From: Coriobacteriaceae bacterium
Lineage (GTDB): Bacteria; Actinomycetota; Coriobacteriia; Coriobacteriales; Coriobacteriaceae
Length of the DNA stretch: 64,000 nucleotides
Reading direction: 5' to 3'
NCBI GenBank assembly: GCA_015062655.1
Contig: SUUG01000007.1
Location: 62,001-126,000 of the forward strand
Under the pieces are notes generated by a model. That model was not told the origin of the DNA. It made no database searches and worked only from the letters and a program-made list of their open reading frames with translations. Numbering within the stretch: the stretch's first letter is position 1; every line of letters begins with the position of its first letter. The position numbers were made by a program, and so were the translations under genes. Shown here one piece after another: positions 39,044 to 47,810 of this stretch.

Positions 39044-40045
39044 CTAGGACGCGCAGGCGAGTCCCATGCCGTGCGCGCAGTAGTCGTCCTGCGCCATGAC
39101 GTCCCCGCCGTGGTAGTAGCCCGCGCGTGCGCGGCAGCCCCCGCAGCCCTCCGCGAACTCGCAGGTGCCGCAGGCGCCGCTGTAGGCGCGGGTGCGCAGG
39201 CGCTGAAAGACGGGCGAGGCCTCCCAGATCTCGTCGAAGGGCTGCTGGCGCACGTCGCCGGCCTCGTCCACCATGTAGGCGCAGGGCCGCACGATTCCCT
39301 CGCTGCCGACGACGCAGTAGGTGAGCCCGGCCAGGCAGCCGCGCGAGAACCGCGTCTCGATTCCCAGCTGCTTGGCGACGCGCGTGAACTGGGGCGCGCA
39401 GGTGGGCTTGACCTCGATCGACACCTCGTCTGAGGTGCGCATGATCTGGCGGAGCAGCTCCTCGTTCGCGGCAACGTCGAGCGCCTCGGGCTGCACGTTC
39501 ACGCCGCGACCTACAGGGATCAGAAAGAAGATGTAGTGCGCCTTCGCGCCGAGCCCCTCGGCCGCGCGCGTGATCGCACAGACCTCGTCGCGGTTCCACT
39601 GGAGCACCGTAGTGTGGATCTGGAAGGGGAGCCCCGCGCGCTTGCAGGCCTCGATGCCCGCCATCGTGCGGTCGAAGGCGCCGGGAAGCCCTCGGAACCG
39701 GTCGTGCTCCTCGCGGTCGAGGCTGTCGATCGAGATGCCCATGGCGCAGGCGTCGGCCTCCTTCAGGCGGCAGGCCACCTCGTCGGTGATGAGCGTGCCG
39801 TTCGTGCCGAAGACCGGGCGCAGGCCGCGGCTCGCGGCGTGGGCCACCAGCTCGTAGATGTCGGGTCGCATCAACGGCTCCCCGCCGGAGAAGATCATGA
39901 CCCGGAAGCCCGCGCGGGCGATCCCGTCGATCATCTCCTTGGCCTCATCGGTGCTGAGCTCGCGCGCGTCGCGCTCGGCGGCATCCTGATAGCAATGCTC
40001 GCAGCGCAGGTTGCAGCGGTTCGTGGTCATCCATGACACGATCAT
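39044..40045 (-). CDS. NirJ/AhbC-like radical SAM-SPASM enzyme
   Basis: 333-residue radical SAM enzyme. The cluster motif CNLRCEHC (C11, C15, C18) is followed by FSGGEPLMRPDIYELV, FGTNGTLIT and SIDSLDREEHD. The C-terminal SPASM-type region has KPTCAPQF, RGCLAG, CAYM and CGTCEFAEGCGGCRARAGYY with auxiliary-cluster cysteines. The pattern matches the NirJ/AhbC group that acts on heme precursors in heme d1 and the siroheme-dependent heme pathway. It is the first gene of an operon with a FecBCD-type importer. Related groups mature peptides, so the tetrapyrrole role is an inference from family resemblance plus context. AAGAGGGGG supports the start. Confidence 0.85.
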   Translation of the reverse strand: MIVSWMTTNRCNLRCEHCYQDAAERDARELSTDEAKEMIDGIARAGFRVMIFSGGEPLMRPDIYELVAHAASRGLRPVFGTNGTLITDEVACRLKEADACAMGISIDSLDREEHDRFRGLPGAFDRTMAGIEACKRAGLPFQIHTTVLQWNRDEVCAITRAAEGLGAKAHYIFFLIPVGRGVNVQPEALDVAANEELLRQIMRTSDEVSIEVKPTCAPQFTRVAKQLGIETRFSRGCLAGLTYCVVGSEGIVRPCAYMVDEAGDVRQQPFDEIWEASPVFQRLRTRAYSGACGTCEFAEGCGGCRARAGYYHGGDVMAQDDYCAHGMGLACAS

Positions 40046-40160
40046 AGGTCCCCCTCTTGTTTGGCGGGCCCATCCTAGGAGATTACGTTACGTCGTGGTC
40101 AAGGTCGTCGCGGACCGGAGCGCTACAATGGAGGTCGTTGCAGCCATGAGGGGGTGCTTG

Positions 40161-40889
40161 ATGGATAACGAGGGCCTGATGACCGTCGGCGAGCTCGCGC
40201 GGCGGGCGGGCGTGACGGTGCGCACCATACAGTTCTACGACCAGAAGCGGCTGCTCAGCCCCACGTCGATGAGCGCCTCTCATCAGCGTCTCTACTCGGC
40301 CGATGACGAGGCCAAGCTCCATCGCATCCTCGTCCTCAAGCGCCTCAACCTGACGCTCTCCGAGATCCGCGACGCGACCGGCGAGTCGGGGGCGGACCTC
40401 GAGCTTCTGGCCGTGCGCAGCCGCGATGCGCTCGACGCAGAGTGGTTGAAGCTGCTCAAGGGTCTCTCTGCTCTGCGGATCATCGAGGGGGCGCTCGCCT
40501 CGGGATGCCCGATCGATTGGCGTCGGATGTCCCAGGAGATCTCCCGTGCCGACGCCGGCGTGGAGGCGCGCTGGGACGCGGGATTCCGCACGGAGGGGGA
40601 GGCGCCGACGTTCGCCCGTGAGGAGCTCATGGCCTGGCATGTGCTCGTGGGAGACGCCGTCGCGGCGGTGAGCACGGGCACCGCTCCTGGGAGCGATGCA
40701 GGGCGCGAGCTTGGTCGGCGGTATCTCAAGCTCGGTGGCGCCGAGCGCGCCGCGCTGGGGCTCGAGCAGATGGAGCGGGCTTTCAGCGCCCCGGGCCACA
40801 GGGCCGGGGCAGCGCCGGACCATCGCGTGCTGCAGGACCGCGTGATGGGTTTCCTGCAGGAAGCGGCCGATGCGGCGCTCCAGCGGTAG
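40161..40889 (+). CDS. MerR-family transcriptional regulator
   Basis: 242 residues. MerR HTH at about 5-75 (TVGELARRAGVTVRTIQFYD, KRLLSPTSMS, RLYSADDEAKLHRI), then a helical region and a C-terminal domain with no Cys cluster, so it is not a metal sensor of the MerR/CueR sort and resembles the multidrug or TipA-like branch in layout. It is divergent from the radical SAM/ABC operon with a 115-base shared promoter region, and is a plausible regulator of that operon. The start at MDNEG follows GAGGGGG. Confidence 0.85.
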   Translation: MDNEGLMTVGELARRAGVTVRTIQFYDQKRLLSPTSMSASHQRLYSADDEAKLHRILVLKRLNLTLSEIRDATGESGADLELLAVRSRDALDAEWLKLLKGLSALRIIEGALASGCPIDWRRMSQEISRADAGVEARWDAGFRTEGEAPTFAREELMAWHVLVGDAVAAVSTGTAPGSDAGRELGRRYLKLGGAERAALGLEQMERAFSAPGHRAGAAPDHRVLQDRVMGFLQEAADAALQR

Positions 40890-40948
40890 CTGTTTTCAGG
40901 CGCTGGCGGCCTCGAGAGCGCACCGTTTTCGCTCCCGGTAACATCCTT

Positions 40949-41020
40949 CAGCGAGACAGCGAGACAGCGAGACAGCGAGACAGCGAGACAGCGAGACAGC
41001 GAGACAGCGAGACAGCGAGC
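40949..41020. repeat. Nine-copy 8-bp tandem repeat
   Basis: Nine consecutive units of CAGCGAGA, the last ending in C, lie 60 bases after the merR stop. The unit is not a multiple of three and no gene spans it that I can support. Such tracts change length by polymerase slippage. The rest of 40890-41203 shows no gene. Confidence 0.95.
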
Positions 41021-41203
41021 TGCGTGCAAGCGGGGCGTTAACACGTAACAGTAACCGCAGGAAAGGGGACGCCGACTCAGTCACGCTCGCTTGCGGCTGC
41101 TCTCATGTGGTCTGACCCTTGTCACGTGCATGCCGCTCAGGCGGCCGGCCGCTGATTCAACGCAGTTTGCAGCCAACGCGGCGCCCGCGCGTCCCGTTGC
41201 GTC

Positions 41204-41428
41204 AAAACTCACGCGTTCTGTACCACTTCTGGGAAACGAGAAACAAACCTCACGCGACTTGTACCAGTTTTGCGGGGTCCGCCAAGTAGAGGCGATTTCT
41301 AAAAAGCTCTGACCTGCGCTTTTGTCATCCGAATTTCAATGGATACTCGGGAACCTCGCTGAAACTGGTACAAGTCGCGTGAGGTTTTCTGGATGCCGCT
41401 CAAAACTGGTACAAAGGGCGCGAGTTTT
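41204..41428. repeat. Four-armed inverted repeat, copy 1
   Basis: Two direct arms are followed by two inverted arms. Outer: 41204-41231 with 41401-41428 (imperfect). Inner: 41245-41270 with 41362-41387, perfect over 26 bases, sharing CTTGTACCAGTTT. The centre (41271-41361) is non-coding. The same four-arm layout and core (TTGTACCAGTTTTG) recur at 53277-53503, on the other side of the cell-wall kinase operon. Confidence 0.88.
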
Positions 41429-41525
41429 GCCGTAACTGCGTCTCCGGACATGTGATCCGGTCCGAAAAAAGCCCCCGGCACTTCTGAACTGCTTCCCAAA
41501 ACTTGGACGCGTTAAATAATAGCCG

Positions 41526-42432
41526 CTAGGCGGCCTCCCGAAGGGCCTGCTCCCGGAACTCCACCGGGGTCAGGCCCTTCAACCCAACCTGGCGCCTCAC
41601 GTTGTTCCAGTGGTGGATGTAGGCCTCGAGGTCGCGCTTGAACTCCTCGAACGAGTCCCAGTCGCGCCCTCGGAAGAACTCGTCCTTGATATGGCCGAAG
41701 AGCTGCTCGGTCGCGCCGTTGTCCAGGCAGCTGCCCTTGCGCGACATGCTCTGGACGAAGCCGTTCGCCGCCAGCGCGCCGACGTGGGCCGCGTGCCGGT
41801 GCTGCCAGCCCATATCCGAGTGCAGGACGGGCGCCGTGCCCTCCGGCTTGGCCGCGAGGAGCACCCCCAGCATCTCCTCCTGCTGGGCGAGGTTGGGACG
41901 CGGGGATATCGAGTGCGCCACGATCTCCTTGCTCCCGAAGTCGTAGACGGGCGCGAGGTGGGCCTTGCCGAAGGAGGGCTTGAACTCGGTGACGTCGGTG
42001 CCCATCTTCCGCCACGGGCCGTCCGCCGCGAAGTCGCGGCCGAGCACGTTCTCGAAGGTCTCGCCGACCTCGCCCCTGTAGGAGCTGTAGCGGCGGCGGC
42101 CGGTCTCGCGGCGGATCCCGCGCCTGAGCCCCATCTCGCCCATCATCTTGAGGACCGTCTTGTCGGCTATGCGCTCGCCGTCGACGGCACGCAGCTCCAT
42201 CGCCACCTGCCTGTGGCCGACGCCGTCAGGGAGCCTGCCGAAGATCTCGGCGACCCTCGCGCGCGGCCCCGGCCTGGTCGGCGCCTTCGGGTGCGCCAGC
42301 GCGTAGTAGTAGGTGGACCTGGCGAGGCGGGCCGCCGCCAGCAGGTCGGCAAGGGGGAAGCGCCCCGAAAGCGCGGCTACGGCCGCCGCCCCGTTCCGAG
42401 CGGCAAGCCGAGCTCCGCTTTCAGGGCTATCG
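41526..42432 (-). pseudogene. IS3 transposase orfB, frameshifted
   Basis: Catalytic (DDE) half of the IS3 transposase. From 42206 downward the frame is clean: TDVTEFKPSFGK (first Asp), LHSDMGWQH (second Asp), NGATEQLFGHIKDEFF (Glu), YIHHWNNVRRQ and the family end GLTPVEFREQ. Upstream, the frame expected after slippage at AAAAAA (TIALKAELGLPLGT) runs to a stop, while the continuation (LSGRFPLADLLAAARLARS) lies in another frame. The break is near 42383-42392 in a GC run, one base short. The full OrfAB product cannot be made unless a second slip occurs or the base is a sequencing error. Confidence 0.85.
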
Positions 42433-42879
42433 TTTTTTCAGGTGCGCCACCTGCGCCTCGAGCCTGCGGACCTCGCGCGCGAGCTCCTCCTCGCGCGCCG
42501 CCGGCGCCGCCTTCGCCCCGGATCCCCTCGGCCGGCCCTTGGGCCTGGGCCTCAGCGCCTCGGCTCCGCCCTCGCGGTAGAGCCGGCACCAGCCCTTCAG
42601 CGGGGACTCGCCGGCTATCCCGAACAGCGCCATGGCCTCGGGCCCGCCCATCCCGCCGTCGACCGCGGCCCTCGCCGCGGCGACCTTGGTCTCGTAGTCG
42701 TATGTCCTGCGGCTCCCCATGTCCAGCAGCGCATCCCCTCCGACGGCCCGGTACGTACGGTGCCATTTTCTCGCGGCCTCGGTCGGGATCCCCAGTCGCC
42801 TCGCCGCGGACTTGCAGCCGAGCCCGCGCTCGAAGAGCCCGCAGGCTGCCTCCCTCACCGACCTGTCGTAGATCGTCAT
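42427..42879 (-). CDS. IS3 transposase orfA (HTH protein)
   Basis: 150-residue DNA-binding part of the IS3 transposase. Two HTH units are visible (SVREAACGLFERGLGCKSAA and AARKWHRTYRAVGG), then a basic Pro/Arg linker and a C-terminal leucine-zipper-like helix (EEELAREVRRLEAQVAHLKK). It ends KKR-stop over the A6 slip site (minus-strand 42438-42433), the usual place for programmed -1 frameshifting into orfB. The start ATG at 42879 is 80 bases inside the right terminal repeat. Confidence 0.88.
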   Translation of the reverse strand: MTIYDRSVREAACGLFERGLGCKSAARRLGIPTEAARKWHRTYRAVGGDALLDMGSRRTYDYETKVAAARAAVDGGMGGPEAMALFGIAGESPLKGWCRLYREGGAEALRPRPKGRPRGSGAKAAPAAREEELAREVRRLEAQVAHLKKR

Positions 42880-42989
42880 CGAAAAAAAGCCTCCCATCTC
42901 AAGGACTTTACTTTTAAGTCCAAGAAATGGGAGGCAGTTCAGAAGTGCCGGGGGCTTTTCGGTCAACGCCGTCTATCATCAGCGCAGCG

Positions 42990-44921
42990 TCAGTTCTCCG
43001 TATCCGCCGCGCCGCCGGTTCCAGACCCCGTCGAGATCACGAGGGCGATCGTGGCTCCCGCCTCCTGCTCGCCGGTGGGCGCGTAGGAGATGACGCTGCC
43101 GCGCGGCACGCTCGAGCTCGCCTCGTTGCTCGAGACGTAGTAGCGCAGCCCGGCGTTGGCTAGCGCGCGCTGCGCCTGCTCCTGCGTCATGCCCTCGAGC
43201 CCGAGGGCGTCGACGTTCACGGTCTCCTTCTTGGCGCCCTTGGAGACCACGAGCGTCACCTCGGTCCCCTTCTTGGCGCTGCCCGTCACGCTCTGGCTCA
43301 TGACCTTGCCCGCGGCGTAGTCGCTGCTGTAGTCGGAGCCGCCGTCGACCACCTTGAACCCGGCGCTCGACAGCTCGTTGGACGCCTCGCTGAAGCTCTT
43401 GCCGAGCACGCCCGGCACGTTCACGGTCTCCGCGGCCTTGGCGACCTTGTACTCGATCTCCGTGCCCTCGTCCACCTCGCTGCCGGCGTCTTTGCCCTGC
43501 CAGAAGACGGTGCCCTCCTCGACCTCGTCGTTCTCCTCCTCGGTGGCCTTGCCGACGAGGTTCACGGCCTTGAGCGCCGCCTCAGCCTCGGACTCGGTCA
43601 TGCCGTCGAGGTCGGGGACCTTCACGGTCTTCACGGGCTCGGCGCCCTGCGACACCACGATGGTCACGGTCGAGCCCTTCTCGGCGGTCTGGCCGCCCTT
43701 CGGCGTCTGGTCGATGACGTTGCCCTTGTCCTCGTCGGTGGAGTACTGCTCCTCGACTTTGGTGTCGAAGCCGGCGTCCTCGAGCTGCTTGACGGCTTGC
43801 TCCTGCACCATGCCCATGACGTTGGGGACGTTCACGCCACCGGTGCCGGCGAACAGGTTCGTGACCGCGAAGGTGGCGATCGCGAGCACCGCGATGATGC
43901 CGATCACGATCGCGGCGACCTTCCCCTTGCCCGAGCCCTCGCGCTCCTTCTCGGGCTCCGCCTGGTAGGCGCCGGGCACGCTCGCGCGGGCGGTCGTCTG
44001 ACCAGGGGCGCTCGGGCGCACCATCGCCTGGGTCTGGTCGCTCATGACGCGGGTGGCGGTGGCCGCCGGGATCACGCGCGTCGGCTCGGGCACGTCCACG
44101 GTGCGCCCGGCGATGTAGGCGTTCAGCACCTCGCGCAGCTCGTCGGCCGACTGAAAGCGGTTCGCGGGGTCCTTCTCCATGCACTTCAGGATGATCCGCT
44201 CGAGCGCGGTGTCAACGCCGGGGTTCACTTTGCTGGGCGGCATGGGGGCTTCGCTCACCTGTTTCATCGCCACGGAGATCGCGTCGTCGCCGTCGAAGGG
44301 GACCTGCCCCGTGGCGCACTCGTACATGACCACGCCGAGGGAGTAGATGTCGGAGGTGGGCCCGAGCTCCTGGCCGCGCGTCTGCTCGGGGGAGACATAG
44401 TGGGCCGTGCCGAGCACGTTGTTGTCCTGCGTGAGGTGGCTGTTCTTGGCGCGCGCGATGCCGAAGTCCATCACCTTGATGTTGCCGTCGGGCAGCACCA
44501 TGATGTTTTGCGGCTTGATGTCGCGGTGGATGATCTCGTGCTTGTGCGCCACCGAGAGCGCGCCGCAGATCTGGGACCCGATCTGCGCGACCTTCTTCGG
44601 ATCCAGCGCGCCGTGGCTGCGCACGCCGCTCTTGAGGTCGGTGCCGCGCAGGTACTCCATGACGATGTAGTAGGTGTCGCCGTCCTTGCCCCAGTCATAG
44701 ACGTTCACGATGTAGGGGCTCGAGAGGCCGGCCGCCGCCTGCGCCTCCTGCTTGAAGCGGGCAGCGAAGGTCGCATCGCCGGCGTATTGCGGCAGCATCA
44801 TCTTGACGGCCACCGTGCGGTCGAGGACCTGGTCCTGCGCCCGGTAGACGGTGGCCATGCCGCCCGCGCCGACCCGGTCCTTCAGGAGGTAGCGTCCCCC
44901 AAGTACGTGCTGCTCTTCCAT
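42990..44921 (-). CDS. pknB: Ser/Thr protein kinase PknB with PASTA domains
   Basis: 643-residue membrane kinase sensing cell-wall fragments. Kinase domain 10-275: GAGGMATVYRA, Lys40, HRD at 132-134, DFG at 152-154, activation loop GTAHYVSPEQ. A juxtamembrane linker rich in Thr (about 280-330), one membrane helix (335-357) and four extracellular PASTA repeats (about 363-430, 433-500, 503-570, 572-640) follow, then a short Gly/Thr tail. PASTA domains bind muropeptides or lipid II. It starts 12 bases after the RodA-PbpA fusion gene and closes the operon, opposed by PstP phosphatase three genes back. Confidence 0.97.
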   Translation of the reverse strand: MEEQHVLGGRYLLKDRVGAGGMATVYRAQDQVLDRTVAVKMMLPQYAGDATFAARFKQEAQAAAGLSSPYIVNVYDWGKDGDTYYIVMEYLRGTDLKSGVRSHGALDPKKVAQIGSQICGALSVAHKHEIIHRDIKPQNIMVLPDGNIKVMDFGIARAKNSHLTQDNNVLGTAHYVSPEQTRGQELGPTSDIYSLGVVMYECATGQVPFDGDDAISVAMKQVSEAPMPPSKVNPGVDTALERIILKCMEKDPANRFQSADELREVLNAYIAGRTVDVPEPTRVIPAATATRVMSDQTQAMVRPSAPGQTTARASVPGAYQAEPEKEREGSGKGKVAAIVIGIIAVLAIATFAVTNLFAGTGGVNVPNVMGMVQEQAVKQLEDAGFDTKVEEQYSTDEDKGNVIDQTPKGGQTAEKGSTVTIVVSQGAEPVKTVKVPDLDGMTESEAEAALKAVNLVGKATEEENDEVEEGTVFWQGKDAGSEVDEGTEIEYKVAKAAETVNVPGVLGKSFSEASNELSSAGFKVVDGGSDYSSDYAAGKVMSQSVTGSAKKGTEVTLVVSKGAKKETVNVDALGLEGMTQEQAQRALANAGLRYYVSSNEASSSVPRGSVISYAPTGEQEAGATIALVISTGSGTGGAADTEN

Positions 44922-44933
44922 CAGTCCAACTCC

Positions 44934-47810
44934 TTATAGTCCCTGCGCCTCGAGGGCCGCGGCCAGCACCCGGGAGGCGAGGGCTGCGGCTGAGACGCCA
45001 TGTTCATCGTAGTTCTCAACCATGACGGAGATCGCCAAGGTGGGGGTATCGAAGGGCGCGAAGCCCACGAACGCCGAGTTGACGTTGGTGCTCGAGGTCT
45101 CGGCCGTGCCCGTCTTGCCGGCCACCTTGACGCCCGGGACGGAGGCCGCGCTGCCCGAGCCGTCCTCCACGACGGCGAGCATGGCGTCCTTGACCTCGGA
45201 GGCGGCGCCGGCCGAGAGGGCCTGGCCGAGCGAGCGGGGCTGGGTGGTCTTGACGACGGTCCCCTCGGGGGAGAGGGTCTGCGAGACCACATAGGGGTTC
45301 ATGACCACGCCGTTGTTGGCGATCGTCGCCGCCATGACGGCGTTTTGCATGACCGTGGTCTGCGGGCCGGGGGTGTGCCCCTGGCCGACCGGCTGGCCGG
45401 CGCCGGCCCAGGCGAGCTCCCACTCGGTCATCTCGCTCGGGTCGGGCATGATCGAGGAGGCGGTGGAGAAATCGGAGCCGAGCGACTGCCCGTAGCCGAA
45501 GGCGCGGGAGTACTGCACGAGGTTCTCCGCGCCCACCTCGTTCGCGAGCTGGCCGAACACCGTGTTCGCCGAGTACGCGAAGGCCTGCTGCAAGGTGAGC
45601 GAGCCGAACCCGATACCTCGGATGTTCGTGACCTCGGCCCCGCCGATCTCCATCGAGCCGGGGGCGGAGAAGGAGCTCGTGAGGGTCGCCGTGCCGGCGT
45701 CGAGCGCGGCCGCGAGGGTGATGACCTTGTAGGTGGAGCCCGGGGTGTAGAGAGCCTGCGTCGCGCGGTCGTACATGCCGCTGTTTGAGCCGTCCTGCGC
45801 CGCGGCGAGGGCTTCCTTGATGTTGTCGTTGTTGTAGGTGGGGGCGCTCGCCCAGGCCAGCACGGCGCCGGTCTTGGGGTCGAGCACCACGATCGCGCCG
45901 GTGTAGCCGGAGAGCGTCTCCTCGGCGGCTCGCTGGATGCGCGAGTCGATCGTGAGCTTCACCGAGTTGCCCGGCTGCGTGGTGCCGGCGAGCGAGTTCA
46001 GGGCGTTCTGCCAGCTCGAGTAGTCCTTGGAGCCGGTGAGGGTGTCGCTTTGCGAGGCCTCGATCCCCGTGGTGCCGTACTGGGTGGAGTAGTAGCCCAC
46101 GGCGTGCGCGGCGAGGTTCCCGTTGGGGTGCGAGCGGACGTAGGTCCCGTCCTCCTGCTGGAGGGACTCGGCGAGCGTGACGCCGTCTGCGGTGATGATG
46201 GACCCGCGCTTCACGTAGGCGGCCTTCAGGATCGTGTGGTTGTTGCCGGGCATGCTCTGGTACTCGCCGGCTTTGATGACCATGATGTAGGTGAGGTTGC
46301 CGATGAGCACGGCGAAGAGCAGGGTGAACAGGAAGACCTCGCGGGTGAGGCGCTTCGCGAGCGCCACGCGGCCCAGCACGCCGCTCTCGGGCGTGTCGAG
46401 CAGGCGGCGGTGCAGACGCGAGCCGGGGCGCGCGTGGCTGCCGCCGCGCTCGCCGCCGAAGACGCGCGTTCCCACGCCGCTCGTCCCCACCGCGCCCGCG
46501 ACAGGTGCCTGGGCCGCCATGACGCCGGTGCCGGTGAGCTCGGCCTCGCGGCCGGTGGCCTCGTCGCCGGCGCGCAGGAGCAGGGCCACGATGATGAAGC
46601 TCGCCAACAGCGACGAGCCGCCCTGGCTCATGAAGGGCAGGGTCACGCCGGTGAGCGGGATCAGGCGCGTGACGCCGCCGACGATCAGGAACGCCTGGAA
46701 GGAGATGGCCGCGGTGAGGCCCGCCGCGGTGAAGGCCGCGAGGTCGGACTTGGCGCGCGCCGCCGTGGTGAGGCTGCGGACGGCGAACAGCATGAAGAGC
46801 AGCAGCACGGCCGCGCCGCCGAGCAGGCCCATCTCCTCGCCGATGGCCGAGAAGATGAAGTCGGACTCGACGACGGGGATGAGCGTGGCCATGCCGCGCC
46901 CGATGCCCACGCCGGCCAGCCCGCCGTCGGCGAGCGAGTAGAGTGACTGGACGAGCTGGTAGCCGCGGTTCTGCGCGTCCGCGAACGGATCGAGCCAGAT
47001 ATCGAAGCGCACCTGCACATGCCCCAGGAAGCGGTAGGCGCCCACCGCGCCCACGGCGAGCATCCCGAGGCCGATCACCACATACGAGATGCGGCCCGTG
47101 GCGACGTAGAGCATCACGAGGAAGATCGTGTAGAACAGCAGCGCCGAGCCGAGGTCGCGCTCGAAGATCACCACGAGCATGCAGATGCCCCAGACCACGA
47201 ACAGCGGGGCCAGCAGCCGCAGGCGGGGGATCTTGAAGCCCAGGATCGATCGGTTGGAGAGCGAGAGCAGCTCGCGGTTCTCAGAGAGGTAGCCCGCGAG
47301 GAAGAGCACGATGAGGACCTTCGCGAACTCGCCGGGCTGGATGGTGCCGAGGCCGGGGATGCGGATCCAGAGCTTGGAACCGTAGATCTCCGTGCCGATG
47401 AACATCGGCAGGACGAGCAGGATGATCCCCGCTATGCCGATGCTGTACTTGTACTTCTTGACCATGTCGAGGTTGCGTACGATCGCCAGGGTGCCGGCCA
47501 TGAGGGCGATCGACGCGAACAAGATCATGAGCTGCGAGAGCGCGAGGTCAGCGTCGATGCGGGTCACGAAGGTGATGCCGATGCCCGAGAGCAGGAAGAC
47601 AACCGGCAGGATGGCCGGGTCCGCGCCGGGCGCGAAGAGCCTGACGGCCACGTGCGCGGCGGCGAAGGCGGCGAAGAGCCCGATCGGCACCGCGAGCGTC
47701 TCGAACGAGATCGCCCCGCCGATGGTGGTGACGTACATGGCGTACAGGAGCACCACGGGGAACGCGGCGGCTATCAGGAGGAAGAGCTCGGTGTTGCGGC
47801 GGCTGCTCAC
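44934..47810 (-). CDS. RodA-PbpA fusion: SEDS glycosyltransferase joined to a class B penicillin-binding protein
   Basis: One 958-residue frame carries both halves of an elongation peptidoglycan synthase. Residues 1-415 are a SEDS (RodA/FtsW) polymerase with about ten helices, QPGEFAKVL (E161) and the essential Asp in FERDLGSALL (D219). A cytoplasmic Arg/Gly linker (about 420-485) leads to a new membrane helix (about 490-510) and a class B PBP transpeptidase: SxxK at S692 and K695 (YTPGSTYK), SxN in YSANTVF, KTGT with K899. In most actinobacteria rodA and pbpA are separate adjacent genes. Start is GTG overlapping the pstP stop (GTGA); no frame break is seen in the linker, so the fusion looks genuine. 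Confidence 0.94.
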   Translation of the reverse strand: MSSRRNTELFLLIAAAFPVVLLYAMYVTTIGGAISFETLAVPIGLFAAFAAAHVAVRLFAPGADPAILPVVFLLSGIGITFVTRIDADLALSQLMILFASIALMAGTLAIVRNLDMVKKYKYSIGIAGIILLVLPMFIGTEIYGSKLWIRIPGLGTIQPGEFAKVLIVLFLAGYLSENRELLSLSNRSILGFKIPRLRLLAPLFVVWGICMLVVIFERDLGSALLFYTIFLVMLYVATGRISYVVIGLGMLAVGAVGAYRFLGHVQVRFDIWLDPFADAQNRGYQLVQSLYSLADGGLAGVGIGRGMATLIPVVESDFIFSAIGEEMGLLGGAAVLLLFMLFAVRSLTTAARAKSDLAAFTAAGLTAAISFQAFLIVGGVTRLIPLTGVTLPFMSQGGSSLLASFIIVALLLRAGDEATGREAELTGTGVMAAQAPVAGAVGTSGVGTRVFGGERGGSHARPGSRLHRRLLDTPESGVLGRVALAKRLTREVFLFTLLFAVLIGNLTYIMVIKAGEYQSMPGNNHTILKAAYVKRGSIITADGVTLAESLQQEDGTYVRSHPNGNLAAHAVGYYSTQYGTTGIEASQSDTLTGSKDYSSWQNALNSLAGTTQPGNSVKLTIDSRIQRAAEETLSGYTGAIVVLDPKTGAVLAWASAPTYNNDNIKEALAAAQDGSNSGMYDRATQALYTPGSTYKVITLAAALDAGTATLTSSFSAPGSMEIGGAEVTNIRGIGFGSLTLQQAFAYSANTVFGQLANEVGAENLVQYSRAFGYGQSLGSDFSTASSIMPDPSEMTEWELAWAGAGQPVGQGHTPGPQTTVMQNAVMAATIANNGVVMNPYVVSQTLSPEGTVVKTTQPRSLGQALSAGAASEVKDAMLAVVEDGSGSAASVPGVKVAGKTGTAETSSTNVNSAFVGFAPFDTPTLAISVMVENYDEHGVSAAALASRVLAAALEAQGL

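Larger units (their letters stand above)
41465..42961 (-). mobile_element. IS3-family insertion sequence (IS150-like)
   Basis: About 1.5 kb bounded by long imperfect terminal inverted repeats: both ends read GCCCCCGGCACTTCTGAACT and then TGCYTCCC, reaching CTTGGAC (about 45 bases). Inside are orfA and orfB on the minus strand with an AAAAAA slip site between them. GGTC occurs at both edges and may be the target duplication. orfB carries a further frameshift, so this copy is probably inactive. It lies between a four-armed repeat and the 3' end of pknB. Confidence 0.9.

Noticed and set aside
40949..41020. CRISPR or coding repeat from the CAGCGAGA tract
   Set aside because: Units are contiguous without spacers, and the Ser/Arg/Cys-rich translation on the minus strand is an artefact.
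41465..42961. IS3 insertion disrupting pknB
   Set aside because: The element ends about 28 bases beyond the pknB stop, and PknB has four complete PASTA repeats.
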